Origin: Propionibacterium sp.
GTDB lineage: Bacteria > Actinomycetota > Actinomycetes > Propionibacteriales > Propionibacteriaceae
Direction of reading: 5' to 3'
Assembly: GCA_012837465.1 (NCBI GenBank)
Contig: DURG01000039.1
Coordinates: 1 to 12,179 of the forward strand
Length of the DNA stretch: 12,179 nucleotides
The position numbers and the translations under genes were made by a program. The notes below the pieces were generated by a model, which was not told the DNA's origin, made no database searches, and saw only the letters and a program-made list of their open reading frames with translations. Positions 6,498-12,179 of this stretch are shown here, piece after piece. Numbering within the stretch: the first letter of the stretch is position 1; the number at the start of each line of letters is the position of its first letter.

Positions 6498-8699
6498 TCA
6501 CTCGAGGAGTTCGCGCCACTTGGACGTGTCGACGTCGAGGGTGACCATCCGCTGCGTCGCTCGGGTCAACGCCACGTAGAGCACCCGGATGCCACCTGGT
6601 GCCTCGTCGACGATCTCGTCCGGCGACACCACCAGCACAGCGTCGTACTCCAAGCCCTTGGCCTGCAGCGCGGTGACCACGATGATGCGGTCCTCGAACG
6701 CCGCCAGGCGCGGATCCTGCATGACGTACAGCTGCACGTCGCGGAGCCGTGACGGCGGGACCACGATGCCGATGGTGCCGTTGACCTTCGCGGCCAGCTT
6801 CAGCAGGTGCTCGCGCAGGGAGTCGTGCAGCTCCTCGGACGTGGTGGTGTCCAGCAGCGGCTCGATGCCGGTGGAGCGCACCGCCTTCGGCAGGTCCGCG
6901 TCGGGGAACACCTTCGTGATCACCTTCGATGCGAACTCGAACACCTCGCTGGGGGAGCGGTAGTTCGTCGACAGCGTGAACGTGCGGCTGGGCGCGCGAC
7001 CGACCAAGTCGGACAGCGCCTGTGCCGTCTCCTCCTGATTGGGGTAGGAGCTCTGGGCCGGGTCACCGACGATCGTCCACGACGACTGCGGCCCGCGCCG
7101 GCGCAGCATCCGCCACTGCATGGGCGTGACGTCCTGGCCCTCGTCGACCAGGATGTGCGCGTAGGTGGTCTGCGGGTCCTCATCGGGGTCCACGTGCTTC
7201 TCGTGGCGCAGCAGGTCCGCTGTGGTGAGCACCTCGGCGACCTCGCCGCCCTCGAGGAACATGTCCAACTCCTGGTCCGGGTCCTCCGGCGGGGTGCCGA
7301 GCACGTGGAGCAGCTCGTCGAGCAGGGCGACGTCCGCGACCGACCAGCCGCGCACGATCTCCTGGCCCTCGTCGACGCCTGCGAGCCAAGCGTAGGAATC
7401 CACCAGCGTCCTGCGCTGTTCCGCGTTGAGTCGGTCGGCCACCACGTCGACGACGGCGGGGTCGGCCAGCCGGGCCAGCACCCGCGTCGCGCTGAGGGCG
7501 GGCCACCAGGCATGCATGAACATCGCGAGGTTCGGGTGCTCGCGCACGTGCTCCTCGAGTTCGTGCGGCTCGATCTCGACGTCGTCGGGGAACTTGCGGA
7601 TCAGCGCGTTGGCGACCAGGTCGGTGGCCATCTTGCGGCCGCGGTTGAGCTTGGTGGCGGAGAGGACCTGCTCGCGGATGCGGTTCAGTTCATTCTCGCC
7701 GAGGGTGAGCACCTCGCCTTTGACGGTCACGCGCACGCGGCTGACGTCGTCGTGCGACGACAGGGGGGTGCGGACCAACTTCTTCAGGACGGGCAGCATC
7801 GCCAGCGAGCCCTTGAGGGTCGCGGCGGCTGCGCCGTCGATGCGCTCGGTGCTGAGGCCCAGCACGTCGGTGGCGACGGCGCCGATGGCCTTCAGCGTCA
7901 CAGAGTCCTCACCGAGGCTGGGCAGCACCCGCTCGATGTAGTTCATGAACACGTTCGAGGGGCCGACGACGAGGACGCCGCCCTTCTCCAGCCTGGCCCG
8001 GTTCGTGTAGAGGAGGTAGGCCGCGCGGTGCAGTGCGACGACCGTCTTGCCGGTGCCGGGGCCGCCGGCGATGATCGTGACGCCCTGGTAGGGGGCGCGG
8101 ATCGCCTCGTCCTGCTCGGCCTGGATGGTGGCGACGATGTCGCGCATGGTGCGCCCGCGCGCCCGGCTGAGGGAGGCCATGAGGGCGCCCTCGCCGAGGA
8201 TGGGCAGGTCAGTGTCGGCGGAGGCGTCGAGCAGGTCGTCCTCGAGGCCGACCACCTTGTCATCGCGGCAGCGCAGCACGCGGCGCCGGATCACCTGCAT
8301 GGGCTCGGCGGGGGTGGCGCGGTAGAACGGCTCGGCGGCCGGGGCACGCCAGTCGATGACCAGCGGTTCGTAGTCTTCGTCGCGCACGCCGATGCGGCCG
8401 ATGTAGCGGATTTCGTCAGTGGTCAGGTCGATGCGGCCGAAGACCAGGCCCTCGTGCTCCGCGTCGAGGATCGCCAGCCGCTTGGCAGCCTGGTAGGCGA
8501 ACGCGTCACGCTCGAAGAGCGCAGTGCCGTCCTCCTCGCGGAGGAAGTCGGTGCGGTCGGTGACGAAGATCTCCCGGCCCTGTTGGGCAAGGTTCTTGGC
8601 GCTCGCCGTCGCGGTGGTCAGGTTGTCGTAGACCCGGTCGACGTGAGCCTGCTCCAAGGCGATCTCGCGTTCCAGGTCCGCGCGCGATGTGGTGGTCAA
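6498..8699 (-). CDS. helD: HelD-type RNA polymerase recycling ATPase (UvrD/Rep superfamily)
   Basis: SF1 helicase-like ATPase, 733 residues from the chosen start. HelD proteins bind RNA polymerase and remove nucleic acid from stalled complexes; the actinobacterial (class II) forms have this length. Features: N-terminal coiled-coil-like arm (about 5-45, rich in Glu/Ala/Leu) that in HelD enters the polymerase secondary channel; IDWRAP (115-120), typical of HelD; Walker A GGPGTGKT (212-219); long central insertion (about 270-500) that contacts the polymerase channel; Walker B region VDEGQD (518-523); GDPAQSSYP (545-553); TNYRS (578-582); ALQAKGLEYD (677-686); motif VI YVALTRATQR (708-717). Start: TTG at 8699, because GGAGGAAGG (8714-8706) lies 6 nt upstream; an in-frame TTG at 8729 lies upstream of that site. 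Some family members (HelR) give rifamycin tolerance, but no rifamycin-associated element is visible here. Confidence 0.93.
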   Translation of the reverse strand: MTTTSRADLEREIALEQAHVDRVYDNLTTATASAKNLAQQGREIFVTDRTDFLREEDGTALFERDAFAYQAAKRLAILDAEHEGLVFGRIDLTTDEIRYIGRIGVRDEDYEPLVIDWRAPAAEPFYRATPAEPMQVIRRRVLRCRDDKVVGLEDDLLDASADTDLPILGEGALMASLSRARGRTMRDIVATIQAEQDEAIRAPYQGVTIIAGGPGTGKTVVALHRAAYLLYTNRARLEKGGVLVVGPSNVFMNYIERVLPSLGEDSVTLKAIGAVATDVLGLSTERIDGAAAATLKGSLAMLPVLKKLVRTPLSSHDDVSRVRVTVKGEVLTLGENELNRIREQVLSATKLNRGRKMATDLVANALIRKFPDDVEIEPHELEEHVREHPNLAMFMHAWWPALSATRVLARLADPAVVDVVADRLNAEQRRTLVDSYAWLAGVDEGQEIVRGWSVADVALLDELLHVLGTPPEDPDQELDMFLEGGEVAEVLTTADLLRHEKHVDPDEDPQTTYAHILVDEGQDVTPMQWRMLRRRGPQSSWTIVGDPAQSSYPNQEETAQALSDLVGRAPSRTFTLSTNYRSPSEVFEFASKVITKVFPDADLPKAVRSTGIEPLLDTTTSEELHDSLREHLLKLAAKVNGTIGIVVPPSRLRDVQLYVMQDPRLAAFEDRIIVVTALQAKGLEYDAVLVVSPDEIVDEAPGGIRVLYVALTRATQRMVTLDVDTSKWRELLE

Positions 8700-8705
8700 A
8701 TCAGA

Positions 8706-8714
8706 CCTTCCTCC
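8706..8714 (-). promoter_or_regulatory. Strong Shine-Dalgarno that fixes the helD start
   Basis: GGAGGAAGG on the minus strand, 6 nt before a TTG codon (8699-8697). It is the best ribosome binding site in the window and argues for initiation at this rare TTG. Confidence 0.7.
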
Positions 8715-8732
8715 GTGAAAGACAGACAATCA

Positions 8733-8759
8733 ACCTTACTACCTTGCGGTGAACTGCAA
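8733..8759 (-). promoter_or_regulatory. Candidate helD promoter with imperfect palindrome over the spacer/-35
   Basis: On the minus strand TAAGGT (8738-8733) fits a -10 box, giving a start near 8726 and a leader of about 27 nt. Just upstream, 8744-8759 forms an imperfect palindrome with TTGC...GCAA ends and matching GT/AC inside, overlapping a TTGCAG that could act as -35 (spacer 15, short). This is where a repressor would bind; none is identified. Confidence 0.35.
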
Positions 8760-8809
8760 CCGACGGTCCGATCAACGGAGCATCATCAGGTGTGGTGGCC
8801 GCAGTTTGC

Positions 8810-8825
8810 ATGCCTACAGGGGTAT
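8810..8825. promoter_or_regulatory. Candidate CsoR/CstR-like operator upstream of the dsbA-like gene
   Basis: ATGCCTACAGGGGTAT contains AGGGGTAT, a perfect half of the ATACCCC-type operator bound by CsoR/CstR-family copper or persulfide sensors. The other half (ATGCC) is degenerate. It lies 66 bp before the ATG of a thiol-redox operon, which would make such control plausible, but the match is partial. Confidence 0.22.
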
Positions 8826-8891
8826 GGCAAAGTGGGGCGGGCACGTCACCTAGCCGATTGAGTGGATTCGATGCCCGGAGATAAGCAGACC

Positions 8892-9674
8892 ATGTCCAAG
8901 GACCGATGGATCGTCCTGGGGGTGTTCGCAGTCCTGGTGATCGCGTTGATCGCCTTCTCCCAGACTCGCCCGCTCAACCGCGCGGACGAGGCGCAGCCTG
9001 CGCCGCCCGCCGCGACGCAGGGCTCGGAGCAGGAGGCGGCTCCCACGGAGGAGCCCGCCGCCGAGATCCACGAGGACACCGAGGTGGATGCCGGCTCCGA
9101 GCAGGCCGAGTACGAGGCATGGGTCACGCAGGAGTTCCCCCGCCGCACCGACGGCGACCCCATGGCGATGGGGGCGGTCGACGCCACCGTCGTGATGACG
9201 GAGTGGGCCGACTACCGCTGCCCCTTCTGCTCGGTGTTCGCCGAGGAGACCCTTCCGCAACTGCAGAAGTACATCGACGACGGCACGCTGCGCGTCGAGT
9301 TCCGTGACCTCGCGATCTTCGGCGACGAGTCGGTCAAGGCCGCCACCGCCGCGCGCGCCGCCGGGGTGCAGGGCAAGTTCTTCGAGTTCCAGCACGCGCT
9401 GTTCGCCGCGACGCCCAACGAGGGCCACCCGGACATCCCCGACGACCTGGTGCTCGGCCTCGTCGAGGACCTCGGCCTCGACGTGGCGCAGTTCGAGGCC
9501 GACTGGCGTGACCCGCAGCACGAGCAGGGCGTGTACCTGGATTCGCAGGAGGCCCAGGGCATGGGCGTCAGCGGCACTCCGGCCTTCGTGGTCGGCACCC
9601 AGTTCGTCAGCGGTGCGCAGCCCCTCTCGGAGTTCGAGCGCATCATCGAGGCGGAGGCCGCGAAGCTCGGATGA
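8892..9674 (+). CDS. Membrane-anchored DsbA-family thioredoxin-like protein
   Basis: 260 residues from the chosen start. A single N-terminal membrane helix (about 6-24, WIVLGVFAVLVIALIAF) anchors it with the catalytic part outside. A Pro/Glu/Ala-rich acidic linker (about 30-85) follows, then a DSBA-like thioredoxin domain with active site DYRCPFC (C110, C113) after TEWA, and the cis-proline loop SGTPAF (P230). It should form, break or shuffle disulfides in exported proteins. Start: ATG 8892 gives a natural MSKDRW-helix N-terminus and has GGAG 11 nt upstream (long spacing); ATG 8871 and GTG 8862 are in-frame alternatives with poorer ribosome sites. Its stop overlaps the ccdA start (ATGA), so CcdA is the likely redox partner. 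It could act as oxidase or reductase; CcdA pairing favours reduction. Confidence 0.9.
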   Translation: MSKDRWIVLGVFAVLVIALIAFSQTRPLNRADEAQPAPPAATQGSEQEAAPTEEPAAEIHEDTEVDAGSEQAEYEAWVTQEFPRRTDGDPMAMGAVDATVVMTEWADYRCPFCSVFAEETLPQLQKYIDDGTLRVEFRDLAIFGDESVKAATAARAAGVQGKFFEFQHALFAATPNEGHPDIPDDLVLGLVEDLGLDVAQFEADWRDPQHEQGVYLDSQEAQGMGVSGTPAFVVGTQFVSGAQPLSEFERIIEAEAAKLG

Positions 9675-10477
9675 CCATCGGATACGCCGGCTCCTTCCTC
9701 GGCGGCATGGCGGCCATCCTGAGCCCCTGCGCCGCCTTGGTGCTGCCCGCCTTCTTCGCCTACGCGTTCGGCCAGGCTCGCGCCCGGCTCGTCGGCCGCA
9801 CCGCGCTGTTCTACCTCGGCCTGCTCATCACCCTCGTGCCGCTCGGCCTTGCCGCCGGTGCGCTCGGCGGCCTGCTCACCACCCACCGCGACACCCTCGC
9901 GATGGTGGGCGGCATCGTGCTCATCATCTTCGGCCTCATCATGGCGCTGGGTGTCCAACTACCCATCCCCGGCCTGCGGCAGCGCGGCGACCCGAAGGGC
10001 CCCGTCGGAGCGGTGCTGCTCGGCATGACCTACGGCCTGGCCGGCGCCTGCACCGGGCCGCTCCTCGGCGCCGTGCTCACCGTCGCCGCGGTCAGCGGCA
10101 ACGCGGTGCGCGGCGGCCTGCTGCTCGCCCTGTTCGGTGCGGGCATGGTGGTGCCCCTGGTGGTCCTCGCCCTGTTGTGGGACAAGCTGAAGTTGGGTGA
10201 GCGGATGCGGCCCAAGCCCATCAAGGTGGGTCCGTTCTCGACGTCGCTACTGGGCATCGTCTCCGGCCTGCTGTTCATCGGCGTCGGCATCCTCTTCATC
10301 ACCACCGACGCCACCTCGGGCATCGGCGGCATCCTCGACGCCACGCAGCAGTTCCACCTCGAATCCTGGCTGCGCGAGATCGGGCTCAACGTGCCGGACC
10401 TCGCCGTCGTCGCGGTCATCGTGCTGGTCGCGGGATTCTTCCTGTGGCGCTGGCTGCGCCGCCCCGCCGCCGACTGA
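9671..10477 (+). CDS. ccdA: CcdA-family cytochrome c biogenesis / thiol electron carrier membrane protein
   Basis: Integral membrane protein, 268 residues, with about seven hydrophobic segments (roughly 8-33, 44-69, 77-95, 112-140, 148-170, 192-212, 243-260). Two membrane cysteines match the CcdA/DsbD pair that passes electrons from cytosolic thioredoxin to an outside thioredoxin-fold partner: C20 in LSPCAALVLP and C127 in GACTGP. The ATG is embedded in the stop of the dsbA-like gene (ATGA, 4-bp overlap), indicating translational coupling. No resB, resC or cytochrome gene is adjacent, so the relay may serve general surface thiols rather than cytochrome c heme attachment. The stop codon abuts that of the convergent gene. 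Confidence 0.93.
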   Translation: MTIGYAGSFLGGMAAILSPCAALVLPAFFAYAFGQARARLVGRTALFYLGLLITLVPLGLAAGALGGLLTTHRDTLAMVGGIVLIIFGLIMALGVQLPIPGLRQRGDPKGPVGAVLLGMTYGLAGACTGPLLGAVLTVAAVSGNAVRGGLLLALFGAGMVVPLVVLALLWDKLKLGERMRPKPIKVGPFSTSLLGIVSGLLFIGVGILFITTDATSGIGGILDATQQFHLESWLREIGLNVPDLAVVAVIVLVAGFFLWRWLRRPAAD

Positions 10478-11401
10478 TCAGCCGAGCCGGGGGAGCGTGA
10501 AGGCCTTGTTGGTCGGGCGCGGGTCCTCGCCCGTGAGCCGCTCGTGCAGTTCGTAGACGGCCAATGCCGCGCTGGCCAGTTGCCCCCATGGTGCCGCCCC
10601 CGCCGGTGACGTGCTCGACGCCCGCAGTTGCCCGCCGTCGTCGATGGGCGTGCCCAGCGCCGGTCTCCGCTGCCACCACCGGGTGGTGGGGGCGTGCGGC
10701 CGGCAGTCGATGTCGGCCGGGCCGTCGTTCGAATCGACGATTCGCACGCTCCTGTCCGCCAGCCTTGCCCAGAGCAGGTCGACGAGCCGCTCGGCAGGCT
10801 GCGGCACCCCGGCCTCAGTGACCTGCCAGCGCCCGAACATCCGCTCGAGCAGGAGGGGGAGTGCCGCCATCCCGGGCCGTTCCGGGCCCAGCGCCAGCAC
10901 GACGTCGGCCAGCGGCGTCGTGAGCCTGCCGGCGACGTCGGCGACGGTGCGGTCCAGCCACAGCGCGCTGCGCTGCTGCTTCGTGCGCACGGGCTCGGTG
11001 CCCTCGAGGGCGTGGCGGCGGAAGGCCTCCCACACGGGCATGAGGTCGTCGAGCAGGTCGCGCCAGCGGCCGGCCTCCTCCTCGCTGAAGGCGTCTGACA
11101 AGGCGTAATACTGCGCCCCGCGCTCGGCGGGGAGGTCGAGCACCGTGCCGTCACCCAGTTCGTGGCGGGTGGGTGGCGCCTCCACCAGTTCCAACCCCGC
11201 ACCGTTGAGGGCGGTGACCAGGTGGGCGCCGGACTTCTTGAACAGGTCCCGCCAGGTGGCGGGCAGCACGATCGTCCGGGGCAGGGGGTCGACGGCGTGG
11301 CCGGCCCTGTCGAGGGTCACCTCGTGGCCCAACCGGGCGAGCCGCGCGGCGGCCGCCATCCCGGAGAGCGTGGCACCTCTGACGATCAGCATGGGGTTCA
11401 T
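10478..11401 (-). CDS. FAD/NAD(P)-binding oxidoreductase-like protein, degenerate Rossmann motif
   Basis: 307 residues from the chosen start. The N-terminus looks like a dinucleotide-binding fold, MLIVRGATLSGMAAAARLARLGHEVTL (residues 4-30), but the GxGxxG core reads G9-A-T-L-S-G14, so the middle glycine is lost, and D31 stands where a ribose-binding acidic residue sits. Near the C-terminus RASSTSPAG and PWGQLASAALAVYEL (about 260-285) recall the second FAD-contacting segment of amine-oxidase/phytoene-dehydrogenase-like flavoproteins. The middle is short for that family (typically over 400 aa), so it is a minimal or partly decayed member; the substrate is unknown. Start: ATG 11401, with AGGAAAGG about 8 nt upstream and a promoter that would begin within the frame of the upstream ATG at 11434. 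Divergent from the DUF6504-dnaE2 unit. Confidence 0.75.
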   Translation of the reverse strand: MNPMLIVRGATLSGMAAAARLARLGHEVTLDRAGHAVDPLPRTIVLPATWRDLFKKSGAHLVTALNGAGLELVEAPPTRHELGDGTVLDLPAERGAQYYALSDAFSEEEAGRWRDLLDDLMPVWEAFRRHALEGTEPVRTKQQRSALWLDRTVADVAGRLTTPLADVVLALGPERPGMAALPLLLERMFGRWQVTEAGVPQPAERLVDLLWARLADRSVRIVDSNDGPADIDCRPHAPTTRWWQRRPALGTPIDDGGQLRASSTSPAGAAPWGQLASAALAVYELHERLTGEDPRPTNKAFTLPRLG

Positions 11402-11433
11402 CGTAGGGCCCTTTCCTTTTGTCGGGGGAGCCA

Positions 11434-11441
11434 TCTATAGT
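11434..11441. promoter_or_regulatory. Overlapping divergent -10 boxes (possible bidirectional promoter)
   Basis: Plus-strand TATAGT (11436-11441) fits TANNNT and would start RNA near 11448 toward the DUF6504-dnaE2 genes. On the minus strand the same DNA reads TATAGA (11439-11434), a weaker -10 that would start near 11427 toward the oxidoreductase. The shared core CTATAG is its own complement. No good -35 is seen on either side. Confidence 0.4.
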
Positions 11442-11451
11442 GAATATCACT
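11439..11451. promoter_or_regulatory. 13-bp dyad AGTGA-N3-TCACT over the plus-strand start region
   Basis: AGTGAATATCACT has perfect 5-bp arms around a 3-bp AT-rich centre, in otherwise GC-rich DNA. It lies between the -10 and the predicted start on the plus strand, and just upstream of the minus-strand -10, so a bound protein could block both directions. Confidence 0.4.
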
Positions 11452-11465
11452 GCACACCTGTTCGA
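11450..11465. promoter_or_regulatory. Candidate LexA (SOS) box, one half perfect
   Basis: CTGCACACCTGTTCGA compares with the actinobacterial SOS box TCGAAC-N4-GTTCGA: the right half is perfect and the left half matches 3 of 6. It lies just past the predicted start of the DUF6504-dnaE2 transcript, a repressing position, and dnaE2 is LexA-controlled in mycobacteria. Confidence 0.35.
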
Positions 11466-11512
11466 TTAGTTCGGGGAAGCTCTGGTCCGAACGGGTGTGT
11501 GGTGAATGGGCC

Positions 11513-11567
11513 ACCCCGGCCCGGCGCAGCTTCGACCCCTGCGCCGGGCCGGGGTTCCCGGGTCGAA
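11513..11567 (+). promoter_or_regulatory. Perfect 17-bp GC hairpin in the dnaE2 operon leader, with competing pairing
   Basis: 11513-11529 and 11539-11555 are exact reverse complements over 17 bp (ACCCCGGCCCGGCGCAG on the left) enclosing a 9-nt loop. Eight of the loop bases, TTCGACCC (11531-11538), are exactly complementary to GGGTCGAA at 11560-11567. There is no T-run after the hairpin. It sits about 65 nt downstream of the predicted transcription start and 56 nt before the DUF6504 GTG, so it could act as a terminator, attenuator or mRNA stabiliser. Confidence 0.55.
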
Positions 11568-11597
11568 CCACAAACCGCTGATATTCGAGTGTTCCCC

Positions 11598-11603
11598 GGG
11601 AGG
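11598..11603 (+). promoter_or_regulatory. Shine-Dalgarno fixing the DUF6504 start
   Basis: GGGAGG lies 7 nt upstream of the GTG at 11611, selecting it over the in-frame ATG at 11506, which falls upstream of the leader hairpin and has no ribosome site. Confidence 0.65.
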
Positions 11604-11610
11604 TAGCCCC

Positions 11611-11916
11611 GTGCGCAGGTACGACGACCCCATTTTCGTGTTGTTCTCCGATGAGCCCAGGCAGTTCATCTGGAAGGAACGCCTCCTACTGGTCAAGGAG
11701 GTCCAAGGCCGTTGGAGCCGCGCCACTGACTGGTGGGCGGGGCAGCAGGCGCGCGCGGCACGGGGCGAGGCCGTGGCATCGGCAGCAGGGGCGGACCTCC
11801 TCGGGGAGCGCGAGGTCTGGCGCGTGGAGGCCGGCAACGGCCGGCACCGCGGCGTCTACGAACTCGCCCGCACCATCGGCGCCGAAGACTGGGTGCTCCA
11901 GGCGGTGCTCGACTGA
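11611..11916 (+). CDS. DUF6504 family protein
   Basis: 101 residues, small and soluble, no signal peptide. The layout matches what I recall of DUF6504 proteins, which sit beside imuB/dnaE2 mutagenesis genes in actinobacteria: N-terminal RRYDDPI, a PRQFIWKERLLLVKEV segment (16-31), a tryptophan-rich RWSRATDWW (34-42), an EREVWRVEA strand (65-73) and a C-terminal VYELARTIGAEDWVLQAVLD. No catalytic residues are evident and no function is established; guilt by association suggests a helper in translesion synthesis. The start is GTG with a clear GGGAGG. The stop TGA and the next gene's ATG share one base (TGATG), so the two are translationally coupled. No imuA or imuB lies on the other side, where an unrelated oxidoreductase diverges. 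Confidence 0.8.
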   Translation: MRRYDDPIFVLFSDEPRQFIWKERLLLVKEVQGRWSRATDWWAGQQARAARGEAVASAAGADLLGEREVWRVEAGNGRHRGVYELARTIGAEDWVLQAVLD

Positions 11917-12179
11917 TGTTCACCCACCTCAGGGTCGCCTCCGGCTACTCCTTCCAGTACGGGGCCTCGCACCCCAGCGCACTGGTGGCAGAAGCCGTCA
12001 ACCACGGCATGGACGCGCTGGCCATCACGGATCGCGGCGGGCTCTACGGCGCCGTCCGGTTCGCCAAGGCCTGCCTCCAGGCGGGCATCTCGCCCATCGT
12101 CGGGGTGGATCTCGCGGTGCGCCCGGACGGCTGGCTGGCCCGCCGTCGGCCCACCGCAGCACGTGGCGGGCAACTGCGC
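11916..12179 (+). CDS. dnaE2: Error-prone DNA polymerase III alpha subunit, DnaE2-type (partial, N-terminus only)
   Basis: The first 88 residues of a C-family DNA polymerase, open at the right edge. They cover the start of the PHP domain: FTHLRVASGYSFQYGAS (2-18), ALAITDRGGLYGAVRFA (34-50) and ISPIVGVDLAV (58-68), which align with the FVHLHVHSxYS, ITDHGNLYG and KPIIG blocks of DnaE proteins. Coupling to DUF6504 favours the DnaE2 (translesion, SOS mutagenesis) subtype over the replicative DnaE1. Several PHP metal ligands are replaced: R6 and A8 where HxH is expected, and R40 in place of the His after ITD. The PHP site is therefore probably inactive as a nuclease. Start ATG overlaps the upstream stop by one base. 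Confidence 0.87.
   Translation, partial: MFTHLRVASGYSFQYGASHPSALVAEAVNHGMDALAITDRGGLYGAVRFAKACLQAGISPIVGVDLAVRPDGWLARRRPTAARGGQLR

Noticed and set aside
6807..8861. Plus-strand open frame of 684 codons opposite helD
   Set aside because: Repetitive Gly/Val/Arg/His composition, no recognisable domain, and helD on the other strand has all helicase motifs.
8700..8861. Rifamycin-associated element upstream of helD
   Set aside because: The palindrome TTGC...GCAA is superficially similar but does not match the element's GGGG-CTTGCGGCAAG-type form as I recall it.
10030..11202. Minus-strand frame of 390 codons across ccdA and the oxidoreductase
   Set aside because: Ser/Pro/Arg-rich shadow crossing two real convergent genes and their stops.
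11399..11434. Upstream ATG (11434) as the oxidoreductase start
   Set aside because: It would overlap the predicted -10 and precede the likely transcription start; the ATG at 11401 has a proper ribosome site.
11513..11567. H-type pseudoknot using the whole 17-bp stem plus loop pairing
   Set aside because: Only 4 nt would have to cross a 17-bp stem, which is not sterically feasible; kept only as alternative pairing.
11553..11569. tRNA T-arm-like GGTTCGACCCGGGAACC on the minus strand
   Set aside because: No acceptor stem, anticodon arm or D-arm can be built around it; it is part of the leader repeats.

Overview
The window is about 12.2 kb of very GC-rich DNA with densely packed, often overlapping genes. 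An actinobacterial PknB/PknL-type kinase, a CtpE-like pump, an IdsA-type prenyl synthase, an actinobacterial HelD and a DUF6504-dnaE2 pair all point to a high-GC Actinomycetota chromosome. The gene set and the kinase / idsA / metF neighbourhood (loosely like the mycobacterial Rv2172c-Rv2176 region) fit Propionibacteriaceae or a relative, but that family call is inference. It is mostly ordinary core genome. I see no tRNA, rRNA, CRISPR array, transposase or phage gene.

Layout: (1) 1-927 minus, N-terminal part of a Ser/Thr protein kinase running off the left edge. (2) 1076-1753 plus, a thiamine-phosphate-synthase-like barrel protein, divergent from the kinase. (3) 1729-4104 minus, a CtpE-like P-type ATPase, overlapping and downstream of (4) 4094-5185 minus, a polyprenyl diphosphate synthase. 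(5) 5232-6122 plus, MetF, divergent from the prenyl synthase across only 46 bp. (6) 6123-6497, a gene-free stretch holding a large nested inverted repeat and decayed REP-like sequence. (7) 6498-8699 minus, a HelD-type RNA polymerase recycling ATPase. (8) 8892-9674 and 9671-10477 plus, a membrane-anchored DsbA-like thioredoxin and a CcdA electron carrier with a 4-bp overlap. (9) 10478-11401 minus, a degenerate flavin-oxidoreductase-like protein. (10) 11611-11916 and 11916 onward plus, a DUF6504 protein and the start of an error-prone DnaE2-type polymerase, behind a long structured leader.

Working together: the prenyl synthase and the cation pump look translationally coupled; DsbA-like plus CcdA form a self-contained thiol-redox relay from cytosol to cell surface; DUF6504 plus DnaE2 belong to the DNA-damage mutagenesis group. 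The most noteworthy signals are regulatory. Three genes share the same leaderless arrangement, with a TANNNT box exactly 6 nt before the start codon. The idsA/metF divergent promoter is geometrically symmetric about a perfect 14-bp palindrome. A roughly 127-bp dyad element lies between metF and helD. The dnaE2 leader carries a perfect 17-bp hairpin whose loop can pair with downstream sequence, and the DnaE2 PHP domain has lost metal ligands. None of these proves a new system.
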